DNA of 64,000 nt from Vermamoeba vermiformis. Taxonomy: Eukaryota > Tubulinea > Echinamoebida. The position numbers and the translations under genes were made by a program. Positions 1 to 9,821 of the stretch are shown one piece after another. Numbering within the stretch: position 1 is the first letter of the stretch; every line of letters starts with the position of its first letter. Below the pieces are notes generated by a model that did no database searches, was not told the origin of the DNA, and was given only the letters and a program-made list of their open reading frames with translations. Location of the stretch: positions 1-64,000 of the forward strand of contig JBEWZL010000266.1 in assembly GCA_045837725.1 (NCBI GenBank), given 5' to 3'.

Positions 1-315
1 GGAGATTTTTATCAATTTTATTGCCTCCCGCGGGAGCTCTGGCAAGGGAAATTTCACAGGAAACAAGTCTGATCTTCCTTGCAAGGAGTCAGACTTTGAT
101 GTGCATTGACCTGCACGGGTTTTACATCCCTGTGGATGTTATAAAGCAGAATTCGCAACCAGATCTGCTTCACCTTCTTGGATCCATGCACTCAGGTTCT
201 GTTGCTGCCAGCAACAGCCCCATTTTGTACATAAATGGAATTAAGGGTGCAGACCCAATTTGACTGCCTGGAGAAGTTCGCCAACTCTACCTGTTGAAAT
301 CTCCAGTAAACACAG

Positions 316-370
316 TTTGATTGGTCAAAAAGTTTTTTGGTCGCTTTATTTCACAACAACAAAAAAATCT
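316..370 (+). repeat. Dispersed repeat, copy A
   Basis: Carries 'gattggtcaaaaagtttttt' followed about 20 nt later by 'tcacaacaacaaaaaaat'. The same two blocks recur at 1937-1990 and 2252-2301. Spacing and flanks vary, so these look like diverged copies of one element rather than a recent duplication. Confidence 0.6.
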
Positions 371-684
371 TTGGTTCCAATCTTCTTCCTCGCAGCACTC
401 GCGCACCACAACTCCTCGGCACAGAGGAGCATAGTGTAGTGCCAATGGTTGAGTGTTTCACTACACTCCCAGTTGGCCCTATGCTATGCCTGTCCATGCA
501 TTCCAAGAGTTGATGTGACTAGCCATGGTTGGATGGTAAGTTAATTATTTTTATTTTCAAATGCAGCTGCTAATTTTGTTTTCTCCTGTTAATTTAATTT
601 CCCTTGCTGTTATTTTCTAAGCTTGAATTTATTGTAATTTTTATCCAACTTCTTGGGTCAGTTACTGCTGCATCCAGGAGTTCT

Positions 685-1135
685 TGGACTTAGTTTTTTT
701 CAACCCCCGGTTCCTCGTGGAACCGACCCTTTGCTAGGACATTGTTTTTTGGCAGGGTCGGTTTCACGAGAAACCGGGGTTTTTGGACTTTGTTTTTTTC
801 CAGGGGCGGTTTCTCGTGAAACCGGCCTTTTTGGACTTTGGTTTTTTTCGGTTCGCTTTTGGACTTAGTAATTTTCAGGGGGCGGTTTCACGTGATACCG
901 GCCCTTGCTGGACTTAGTTTTTTTTCAGTTCACTTCTTGGACTTAGTTTTTTTTAGGGGTCGGTTTCACGTGATACCGCCCCTTGTTGGACTTAGTAATT
1001 TTTAGGGGGCGGTTTCACGCGATACCACCCCTTGTTTGGACTTAGTTTTTTTTGAGGGTCGGTTTCACGTGATACCGGCCCTTCTTGGACTTTGTTTTTT
1101 TTTCTAACCTTTGTGGACTTAGGTTTTTTCTTGTA
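685..1135. repeat. Tandem array of CACGTG-centred palindromes
   Basis: About seven or eight units of roughly 45-65 nt. A unit consists of 'ttggacttagttttttt', a G-run, then the near-palindrome CGGTTTCACGTGATACCG (or the more perfect forms CGGTTTCACGAGAAACCG and CGGTTTCTCGTGAAACCG), then 'gccccttg'. Inverted-repeat arms are kept in most units although the centre varies (CACGTG, CACGAG, CTCGTG, CACGCG). One unit has lost the palindrome (around 850-870 and 920-940). No coding frame explains the conservation. Confidence 0.8.
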
Positions 1136-1605
1136 ACTTTTTAAGTCCTCTTGGATCAAGCCGCACCAGTTGCCGGTTATACTTTCACCTCTCCCAGCCT
1201 TGTAATTAATTGTACAAAAGTAAATAAAAATATTTTCAATGTACCTCTGCTATTTCTTTGTAACTTTGCCATTTATCTATGTTTTTAGTACAATATAAGT
1301 GCTTATGATATGCTCTTCTTGTTCTTAGCTACTATCAATTTCTAAAATCTGTGCAGAAAAGTTCGACAAAAAAACAGTTTGAAGGGACTTTAAACTCTAT
1401 AACCAGGGGGTTTTTATAACCCAGAAGCCTACTATAATGAACTGACATTGATAACATTAACAATTAAATCACTTCATTCTCTATTATCAGGATACCGCCA
1501 ATCATTCTTGATGCGGAAAAGAAGCAGGATCAGATATCATGCTTCTGTAGACTTAAAGCATCCATATACCAGTTAACCAACATTGATACCATCATCACTC
1601 TATCT

Positions 1606-1760
1606 GTACGGGGGTTCGAGGGGGTGTACAGCGTGCCGTACAGGGGTGTACACCAAAGTGTACGGGGGTTCCAGGGGGTGTACAGCGTGCCGTACGGGGG
1701 TTCGAGAGGGCATACAGCGTGCCGTACGGGGGTGCGAGGGGGCGTACACCAAAGTGTATG
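1606..1760. repeat. G-rich minisatellite
   Basis: About four and a half units of roughly 32 nt. Each unit joins a 'gtacgggggttcgaggg' block to 'ggtgtacagcgtgcc'. Two interruptions by 'gtgtacaccaaagt' form a second-order pattern. All frames stay open across it, which creates artefactual ORFs on both strands. Several runs of four or five G lie on the + strand, so G-quadruplex formation is conceivable but not shown. Confidence 0.8.
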
Positions 1761-1936
1761 CATGGTGATTTTTTTTGTTAACAAAAATCCTAGCCCCAGC
1801 CCTAAATCCTATATAATGTGTCAACTTTCATAGCTATACTTCCCTTAATACCCAGTGCTTACCAGCAATGGCCTAACTTGTGAGTGTTCCTATTCCTGCA
1901 CAATTCCACCCTGTGAGATTCACAGCAGGCTCTCTG

Positions 1937-1990
1937 GGATTGGTCCAAAAACTTTTTGTTTCACAACTTTGCTTCACAACAAAAAAAATA
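1937..1990 (+). repeat. Dispersed repeat, copy B
   Basis: Contains 'gggattggtccaaaaacttt' and, after about 20 nt, 'cttcacaacaaaaaaaat'. Related to the copies at 316-370 and 2252-2301. Confidence 0.6.
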
Positions 1991-2251
1991 ATTACACACG
2001 GGCTTCCTTGTGCATTCATTTGGTTGCCTTTCAACTAACAACTGCAGGGACCGGGTGGAGAGTTGCAGAGCTTCTACTTAATAGGATGCCTAAGTCTCGG
2101 ACCTTCTTTCCAAAACTTAACTTTCCCGCCAAGATCTTGCTGCATGGTGGTCTTTGCACTAGTAGATCGACAGTGTAGTGCCTTGCGTTGCCTCTAGCAC
2201 TGCTACTGCATGCTAGGGTCCTGGAGCCCTAGACTAACACTTCCTGTGATG

Positions 2252-2301
2252 TGATTGGTCCAAAAAGTTTTTGTTCACTCTTTGAACCACAACAAAAAAA
2301 T
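2252..2301 (+). repeat. Dispersed repeat, copy C
   Basis: Contains 'gattggtccaaaaagttttt' followed by 'accacaacaaaaaaattt'. This is the best-preserved copy of the three-member family in the first 2.3 kb. Confidence 0.6.
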
Positions 2302-2774
2302 TTCGAAGGTAGATTGGGTAGATTGCCTGTAAACTTGAGTTAGAATCTCTTCTTGGGTCAGGAAAGGATCATCTCACTGAAACTGTAATCTTTTCCCTTT
2401 CTGACTCAGGAAGGGATTTTCCCTCTCTGATTCAGGAAGGGATTCTTAAATTTGAATAAAACTTTGAAATTTTCTATTCCCTTCCCTGTCTGCAAATATT
2501 GTACTTATGACATCTTTGCAGATTTTCGGTTTATTGGGCAGCACCTGGGCTGTTTTCTTGTTGTCGAGTGTGGAGTTGTGTTTGTGGGGGTGAGTAAAAT
2601 GAATTTTTTGGTTTCCAAACATTACTTTTGAATTTCCTCCCTTTTTATTTAGGGAGGATATTTTTTCCCTCCCTGGCTCAGAGAGGGAAGGTTTTCTGCA
2701 AATTTTCATGTTGCTTCTCGAGTGTAAAATCCCTTACTGCTTAGCAGTTTGTCTTTGGGAGAATTGGAGAGGAA

Positions 2775-2942
2775 ACCCCCCCCACACCCCCCAGCAACAT
2801 TTTTTTCCTTTGATAGCACAGGATGTTTTGATCTGTGCTTTGTTTCCTGATACAAGTTGGCCAAATTCGAGTCTCCAGAAGATTTTCCACGATTGGAGAC
2901 ATTGGGGGGGAAACCCCCCACAGCCCCCAGCAACATTTTTTC
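2775..2942. repeat. Duplicated C-rich block
   Basis: 'ggaaacccccc(c)acancccccagcaacatttttt' occurs at about 2770-2807 and again at about 2907-2942, some 136 nt apart. The two copies are nearly identical over about 33 nt, with only C-run length and one base differing. Confidence 0.7.
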
Positions 2943-3175
2943 TCATTTGCTTTCACCTTGTTGAAACCCCTTCCATCTCTGATTTTGCCCTGTTTTTGCT
3001 GGATTTCCTGCTGTTTTTGCCTGATTTTCCCTCAATTTTGGAATTTTCACATCAATTTCTTTCATTTTTCCCTTTGTTCTTTCAAAATCCCTTCCTGTCT
3101 CAGGAAGGGATTGCCTACTAGGGGAAGGGATTTTCATCACTGCCTGTCTATCTTATTGAATTCCCTTCTTGAGCC

Positions 3176-3248
3176 AAAGAAGGATCGTCTTCAAAACAGC
3201 TTTCACAACCCTAACCCCGATGTTTTTTGATATTTCTCATATAAATTT
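3176..3248. repeat. 73-nt direct repeat, copy 1
   Basis: Begins 'aaagaaggatcgtcttc' and ends 'gatatttctcatataaattt'. It is almost identical to 3768-3843 except for a short insertion near its start and one base in 'ccctaaccccga' versus 'ccctaagcccga'. Confidence 0.85.
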
Positions 3249-3767
3249 GGGCACTGCGACTTGTTGTGCTCTGTGTTATGAAGTAATTAAAAATGACTAA
3301 GATTCGGTTTCTCAATTCTCTCAAAATTGCCTCCCTGCCTCCCTTTTGAAGGAGGCTTTTTATTTTTCGCCTCGCCTGGATTCGAACCTGCACCTTCAAG
3401 GTTTTACAGGAGTTTGGCACTATTTCCCGATTCAGAGTCTGCCAGGAGCCCAGTTGGCCTGGTATCCTGATTCGCAACGGATCGGGATCGGGATTTTTCT
3501 TCCTGATTGGCGCCCAATCGGGATGTTTTCAAATTTTGACCAAAGCCGTTACCTTTTTTCTGTGTTTTTCATGAAATTTACACGCTTTTTATTTTTACAT
3601 CGTTTTGCCAGAAAATACAAGTTTTTAAATATTTGCCCTTTTCGACGAAAACACCTATTCCTATATCCCTAACTCCTAGGAAACAGAAATATCTCAGTAT
3701 TAAATTGTCAGGTTCTGCAGGGCTGGCCCTATATGGTTAAGCCCTTTTACATATATGAATATACTAT

Positions 3768-3843
3768 AAAGAAGGATCGTCTTTCGAAAACAGCTTTCAC
3801 AACCCTAAGCCCGATGTTTTTTGATATTTCTCATATAAATTTT
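3768..3843. repeat. 73-nt direct repeat, copy 2
   Basis: Second copy of the 3176-3248 element, about 590 nt downstream in the same orientation. It is followed immediately by the 60-nt tandem repeat. Confidence 0.85.
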
Positions 3844-3945
3844 ATTTTAAAAACTGGCCAGCCCTGGCCCTAAACACCCTTTAATGTTTGAAGTACAATT
3901 TTATTTTACAAACTGGCCAGCCCTGGCCCTAAACAGCCTTTAATC
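3841..3945. repeat. 60-nt tandem repeat, two copies
   Basis: 'ttattttanaaactggccag' plus 'ccctggccctaaacancctt' occurs at about 3841-3884 and 3900-3944. A fragment 'gggctggccctatatgg' at about 3719-3735 looks related, in part as its inverted form. Confidence 0.8.
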
Positions 3946-4030
3946 TTGTGGCCATTCTTGCCCAGCTATCTTGCAAAGTATATCATACCATTGATGCAAC
4001 ATATTGTCATCACAGTGCACTTTTATTCAC

Positions 4031-6879
4031 TTATACAAACAGTAATTGAGTAAAGAAGATCAGTATTGCCCATCCCTGAACTCCAACTGAAACTAAACTG
4101 CCAGAAACTTTTTTGCCAGATGGAATAGCAATGGGCTGACTGACAGGTACAACAGAAATAGGCTTACTGATAGGTACAACAGGAATAGGAGCTTGAGGAG
4201 GAGGCTCAGCTAGAATAAAATTACCGATGACCAAATTTGCCTCCATGGGGTACAACCATCTGTTTTGCACTGTAACTTGGCCACTTTTGATTACATTTGT
4301 TCCAACAGTTAGAAGGGTTGAATTAACCAAGAATTTTGCTGTAACTGAACTGGATGTGGTGGAGACAATCTCTACCATTGAAGGCTGGTTGCCAATCAAA
4401 ATTGAAGTTGAATCAATAGACTCAACAAATATGCCCACTTCATTAGAGAAAGTCAAGGCTACCTCAATTAAATCTCCTTGTACCCTAGTTACAAGGATTA
4501 GAACAAGTGTAGATAGTGAACAATTACGTACGGATTTTGAGGAGTAATTGAATCCAATACAACTGAAGTTGAAAAAGACTCTGTTGGACGCCCAACAGCC
4601 TTAAAAGAATAGCTCGAGATTGTGCCGACATCCGTAGAAGGATATGCATCAGCCACACAAAAGCGCCAGTTGCCTTACAGCAAAGTTAAATTACTTAAAC
4701 ATTTGCAAAAGCACATACCTGATGAGTATTCGTCAAAGAAGAAATATGTGTAGAACGTCCAATTATAGTCTGGATTATTATCGTGACCATCGGCAAAAAG
4801 AAAAATGACTGTGGTGCCGGAAGGCGAAGTCACCTGAAGCAAAGTTAAAACCATCGTTGGGACAAGTGCAGACTACTTACATTGATGTACAAATCGCCAC
4901 GGAAAGGATGACTGATATCAACGTACAACGAAACATACTCGATTGTAACATTAGGAGTGTAATTAAATTCATAACAATTATCCGTTATCGTATCTCCGGC
5001 AAGAGCCAGCGCTGAGCAAAATAATTAACTTCAAAAGAGACGAAGGTTAAGCAGCAAACCTGCAGGAGTTGGAGTACGTGCAGGAAGAGAAGTATTCCAC
5101 ATCTTCGCTGCAGCAATCGCTCGATCGACATTAATCAGACCAAACCCATAATTGTAATTGACCCAATGACCTGGTATTATTAGCCTCCACAAAGAAGTGC
5201 GAATACGTACCTGCACCATTCATAAACCACGGCAGCTTTGCTTGCTGCGGGTCAGTTTTGAAGGCCGTCAAACCGACAATGCGTCGCAAATCGCGAGCAG
5301 TGAGTGATGGATTTGCCTCTAAAATCATGGCCAATGCGCCAGCAACGATTGGGGTCGCACCGCTAGTACCGGCAAAATCGCTCGTGCAATCTCCGCTCGC
5401 ATATCCGTTTGTGGAGGTAGCATCCGTAGTGTAAAGAAAACCGTCAGAATCACCGCCAGGTGCTTTAAAAGATATGAGTAACTGCCACTTTGGTATTAGA
5501 TCAAGTCGCTTACAACAAACGAAGTTGCTGGCTCCAGCCTCGCTGTACGAGGCAATTTTTCCGGTGACACCAATAGCGCTGACACTGATGACGTTTGGAT
5601 TGCTAGCGTAGCCGTCTTTCGTTGATTGATCGAGATTCTCTCTTCCGTTGCCCGCTGCCCAAGTGAAAAGACTTCCTTTGCCACCTAAAGTACAATTTGA
5701 TTAATGCATTCAATTTACTAATACTCACCTCGACCATTTTCACTATTGGCAAAAGCATTCAGCAAAAGAGGGCCAGGGCCTTCCAATGTGAATCCGTCAT
5801 CCGAAGGACCCCAAGAATTGGTGTAGATATCGTTGTTATCTGGCTTGAACGTCAATGCAGAGGTCTCTTGAGAATCAGTCGTGCTGTTCGGAAAAAGAAT
5901 GTGTTTAAGCTCGGCTCGAAGATTGAAGCAACGTACGCGCCACTGGTGAGTCTAATCGCCGCAAACTTGGATCCATACGCGGCACCAACTCCGCAATACC
6001 TTAAATAGATGTTAAGACAACAAGCTAAACAAATGAAGTACTACGAGTTAGTGTGAGCAACTGCCAACCCCGCGCAAGCAGTACCGTGGAAGTCTTCATT
6101 CGTGTAGTCCGGAGAGGGGTCGGGGTCATTTGCGTAGAAATCGTAGCTATCTGATTCTACATAGCCGGCACTGAGGTCAGGGTGCGTATATTGCACACCA
6201 TCATCGACAACTGCTATCTGAATTCCAGCGCCAGTAAAGTTCTTCGCCCACGCAGGTGCAATATTGATGTTAGCGTAATTACGTGAAGACGTAGGACACT
6301 TCCATAAATGCCATTGATTGCACAGTCCAGGGTCCGTTGTGGGAACTTGGCGAGGAAAACGAGGTCGAGGAAATTCGAATTCGATCGAGCGGATTCGAGG
6401 ATCAAGCCGTAAAGATTCCTAAATTAATTTAAATAATGTTAATATTGCAATCAAGTACCACCAAAGCAATCAACTCCTCATTTCAACGGATTTGAAAATA
6501 AAAAACATTTTAATTTTCCGGTGCGTACCTCTTTCTTTAAATCTCGCCCAAAGGAAGCCACTCTGTGCTGCACAGCAAACTTATTTGTGCCAGGAATTTG
6601 TCTAATATGCAAATTGTACTGCTCTCCGAACTCTTCAGGCGAGGATACAATTAAATCGTTGAACTCCACAATCCAGCTGCTTCTAAACTCTATTTCTTCG
6701 AAGTTTGACTCGCGCTTAATTGATGGAACGCGAGCACTCTTTTTAAATGAGGAAGCGCCAGGAAGTAGACGAGGTTGCTGTGGATTTGGGCCGAATTCGA
6801 AACGGGTCGCTTCGACACCAGGGCAAGCCACAAAAATAATAATAACAAGGACGGACAAAAAAAAAAAATTTACTTTCAT
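4031..6879 (-). CDS. Kexin/furin-like proprotein convertase (S8B subtilase)
   Basis: Serine protease expected to cleave secretory proproteins after basic residues. The start at 6879 gives a clear signal peptide (hydrophobic stretch MKVNFFFLSVLVIIIFVA), followed by a prodomain-like exon ending at 6529. The first intron is about 6419-6528. Catalytic motifs, in order: VVDDGVQYTHPDL (Asp), DFHGTACAG (His), SWGPSDDG, an AAGNG oxyanion segment and GTSGATPIVAG (Ser). A P-domain follows with DISHPFRGDLYI, TSPSGTT and NWRFCVADAYPS. The C-terminus is a Pro/Val-rich linker and a short hydrophobic tail ending WAILIFFTQLLFV with no cytoplasmic tail, which suggests a GPI anchor or tail membrane association. 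About ten exons. Family assignment is strong; exact splice sites are approximate. Confidence 0.85.
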
Positions 6880-7244
6880 GGTCGTGTACTGAAGAGAGTT
6901 AAGAAAAAAAGACTACGCCAACTTTTATATTTTGCACAACGCAGAGAACACACATAGTATTTTAAAGGTTTAAGATAATGCTAATTACTTGAAAACTTAT
7001 GTAGGTAGCGAAATCAAGGCCGACTTCACGACTCGGATTTCGGATCTGTTACCAATTCGCAAGTTAAGATGTTAACGTATTTCAAATAACTTAAGTTTCT
7101 ATGTCCACGTGGGCACAGAAAGGCCCGGTTTCTGTCGTGGCACCAAACAGTAAGGCAAATATTAAAATTTCTGATTTTCGTAAAATATCTATTTAATACG
7201 CTTGTTTGTGACATTTGCTCTAATTATCGCCACAAACAACACAA
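6880..7244. promoter_or_regulatory. Divergent intergenic region
   Basis: 365 bp between the minus-strand kexin-like gene and the plus-strand MFS gene, so it must hold both promoters. It is AT-rich around 6900-6990. I see no clear TATA box or named motif. Confidence 0.4.
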
Positions 7245-8644
7245 ATGGACGACAAAGTACAATTACTCGCTCAAGGCGCGTCGAGGACGCTTGATGACTT
7301 CTTCGATCGTGTAGGTATCAAAAGCCGACACAATCTAATGCATTTTACGGTTATGTGCCTCGCAGCATTGATCACGGGATTAAATATCATGTCCTCCGTT
7401 TTTGTAAACGTGCTGTTGAAGCTCAACGACGAATGGCGATCAGATCTGGCTGACTGGCAATATTCGTTGCTATCTTCACTCTTTTTCTTAGGTATTAATT
7501 ATTCATTTATTATTATATTTACTTACATTTTTTAGGATTTTTTATTGGGGATGGCGTGTTTGGATGGCTCTCGGATTCAAAAGGGAGACGTCTTGCGTTT
7601 TGGCTTGCATTCGCTGTAATGAGCTTATTTAGCTCGTTAAGCTTTATATTACCTATCTACTGGATTCTAGCAATCTGCCGTTTAATTACCGGAATCGGCG
7701 TTGGTGGATTTGGAACCATTTATTTCGTAATTTCGATCGAGTACTGCGGAAGCAAACTACGCCCGTATGCATCGCCAATACTAAGCTCTACCTTTGCCGT
7801 TGGTGGCGTTGTTGGTGCATTCATCGCTTGGGCAACTCAGGATTGGCGGCTGTATTTGATAATCGTCTCTGCAATCAACTTCGCCATGCTCGTAGCCGTC
7901 AGATTTGTCGCCGAGTCCCCTCTCTGGTTATTATCAAATGGACGCGTCGACGAAGCCTCGAAGATCATGCAATGGGTCGTTCACTTCTCCAAGTCAGATG
8001 TGCCACAAAGTTACATCGACGAAGTTATCGCACAATCAGTCACAAAGCAAGCTGGAAAGCCAGAGCACGTTAGTTTCAAGGCCTTGCTCCAGCGCCAATA
8101 TCTCTCGCGATTGGGCTTGTTGTGCTTCATCTGGTTCACGACTTCTGGCGTGTACTACGGCCTTTCATTCAATTCCACCGAGCTGAGCGGAAATGTCTAC
8201 TTGAACGCTGCCCTGAGTTCTGCTATTGAAATCCCGGCCTATGTCATCGCTGGATACATCACTGAACGTTTAGGCCGCAAGTTGTCCGTCATTCTCACGA
8301 TGGCCACTGCTGGCATTGGTTGCTTGGTCTTAGCTACTCTGTTGCAAGTTGGAGTCACCACGTACGGAGCACTCTTGTTGGGAGCTCTGTTAGGAAAGGC
8401 TGGCATCGCAGCAGAGTACGCGATCATCTACACTTTCACCGCCGAGCTGTTCCCCACCAAAGTGCGAACCCTCGCCATTGGAGTGTGCAGTCAAGCAGCA
8501 CGAATTGCAGGCCTAGCGTTCCCTTATCTGTTCTTGTCGGCGTACCACACGGTGCCTCCTTTCATCTTCGGCGGAGCTGCACTACTTTCGGCCGTCGTAG
8601 CCTTTTGGTTGAAAGAAACCAAGAACTCTGTGCTCTCTCAATAA
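7245..8644 (+). CDS. Major facilitator superfamily transporter, SLC22/organic-ion-like
   Basis: Predicted 12-helix secondary transporter. Two exons: 7245-7491 and 7536-8644, joined by a 44-nt intron (7492-7535) with a TTAGG acceptor. The join restores LFFLGFFIGDGVFGW. Motif A of MFS proteins, GWLSDSKGRR, lies after the second helix. ESPLWLL after helix six is typical of sugar and SLC22-like porters, and ERLGRKLS repeats the loop in the second half. RLITGIGVGG is the helix-4 motif. Length (about 445 residues) is normal. The substrate cannot be named. The gene converges on the CHCH gene with about 50 bp between the two stop codons. Confidence 0.85.
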
Positions 8645-8693
8645 CCGAACTTTGTACATAATCACATTGTAAATACACGTACCTTCGAATTAA

Positions 8694-9765
8694 CTATCTC
8701 GATTGATCGGTTTTTTCTTGTGTTTCATCTTCAACACTTTTGTAGTCGCGAAGAATATGATCCAAATGCGCACTGTACAACACGGGACTAACCAAATTAT
8801 CTAGAATGGAGGTAGCACCGTTCCACCGCAAAAAATCACCGTACTGAAATCCCATGGCTTTAACGACGGCGTCGGCTTCTACTTTAAGCTCTGTCTCAAT
8901 CCTATCGTGCAAACACCGGTCAAAAATACGTAAACGGGAACAAGTGCATACTTTTCAATGTAAAATCGGCAGTTCTCTGCAATATTGAATGGATTCTTCT
9001 CTGCGCAACTTTGATATCTCGACCACAGTGTTGGCGTTAACATTTTGGACCATATGCACGAGATCAACTTGAATTCTGCATCCACGGCCTCGTTGTTCAT
9101 TTTTGATTTTACAGCCTTTTCTACTAGTTGTCGTTGCTCTTCACACTCTTCTTGTACGGTAACTAAGATAAGAATTAGCTATTAATAAAACCTCAATGTC
9201 AATCCACTTACTCATTTTTTGTACGTAGTCTCGTACTTTGAGGTTCGCTAAGATTGACCTGAAAAACTTCTCGCGACACTCGCGTGACCTTTCAACAACA
9301 AATTGGCATTCCTCTATTTATATCAAATCGTTAATATTAGTTCTTGTACCTAACAAATTCAAATAATTCGAAGCTAGAAAGTACTTTCACGCGATGCTGC
9401 AGATCACGAAAATTGTAATTTCTTTCCAAAATTATTTAAAAAATAGGGGCTATTATTTTCGGTTTAAATATCCATTGGTAAACAATAAAATAGCATTACC
9501 CGGTTTTTGCGTTGCCATACATTCGGTTTTGACCGAATAACGCTCTGGACACAGACAACTCTCGTAGCATTCATCAATTTGCTTCCTTAATTCGATACAC
9601 TTTGGTGAATTTTTTCCTTCTACGACATTGCATCGTTGCTCTACAAAGTGGAGATCAGAGATTCGAATTTTACCTGTAGATCGCGGAGTTATTACCTTGA
9701 GCCATGCCGGGAGAGCATTTCACTAATATCTTTTCAAAAAATCTCGTTAATATTGACTCGCTCAT
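8694..9765 (-). CDS. CHCH-domain (twin CX9C) protein with long C-terminal extension
   Basis: The start at 9765 gives MSESILTRFFEKIL. A 55-nt intron (9641-9695) leads to an exon with two CX9C motifs: C-IELRKQIDE-C and C-PERYSVKTE-C. This is the signature of coiled-coil-helix-coiled-coil-helix proteins, usually oxidatively folded in the mitochondrial intermembrane space. Further exons encode a helical, charged region (EECQFVVERSRECREKFF, then RSILANLKVRDYVQKM) and a last exon ending at 8694. I do not recognise the C-terminal part, which makes the protein about twice the usual CHCH length. The stop of the next minus-strand gene upstream is only about 56 bp from this start. Confidence 0.6.
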
Positions 9766-9821
9766 GTTGTTCTGAAGGAGCGGGACACGAATATAATTCG
9801 GACTTTGTACAAATTTATTGG

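Larger units (their letters stand above)
1..4030. other. Repeat-rich block with no convincing gene
   Basis: Open frames here are short, lack recognisable domains and run across repeats. The block holds several repeat families listed separately: a palindrome array, a G-rich minisatellite, a three-copy dispersed repeat, C-rich duplications, and direct and tandem repeats. Long T runs, C runs and low-complexity stretches such as repeated 'ctcaggaagggatt' (near 2405-2450 and 3090-3130) are frequent. The texture differs sharply from the tightly packed genes to the right. It could be subtelomeric, a decayed mobile-element nest, or a joined piece of other DNA. The sequence alone does not decide this. 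Confidence 0.6.

Noticed and set aside
21-263. Open frame of 80 codons at the left edge
   Set aside because: No domain, no splice context and it lies in repeat-rich DNA. Likely chance.
1530-1833. Overlapping ORFs on both strands near 1.6 kb
   Set aside because: They are produced by the G-rich minisatellite, which is open in several frames.
3205-3220. Telomere-like 'aaccctaacccc'
   Set aside because: Single occurrence inside the 73-nt repeat, and the second copy reads 'aaccctaagccc'. Not a telomeric array.
3378-3388. Exact B-box-like sequence GGTTCGAATCC on the minus strand, suggesting a tRNA gene
   Set aside because: The T-stem, D-arm and acceptor stem do not pair around it and the supposed variable region would be about 40 nt. 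At most it is a tRNA-derived relic in a repeat.
4227-4547. Plus-strand ORF of 106 codons
   Set aside because: It is antisense to the kexin-like gene's last exons and has no domain.
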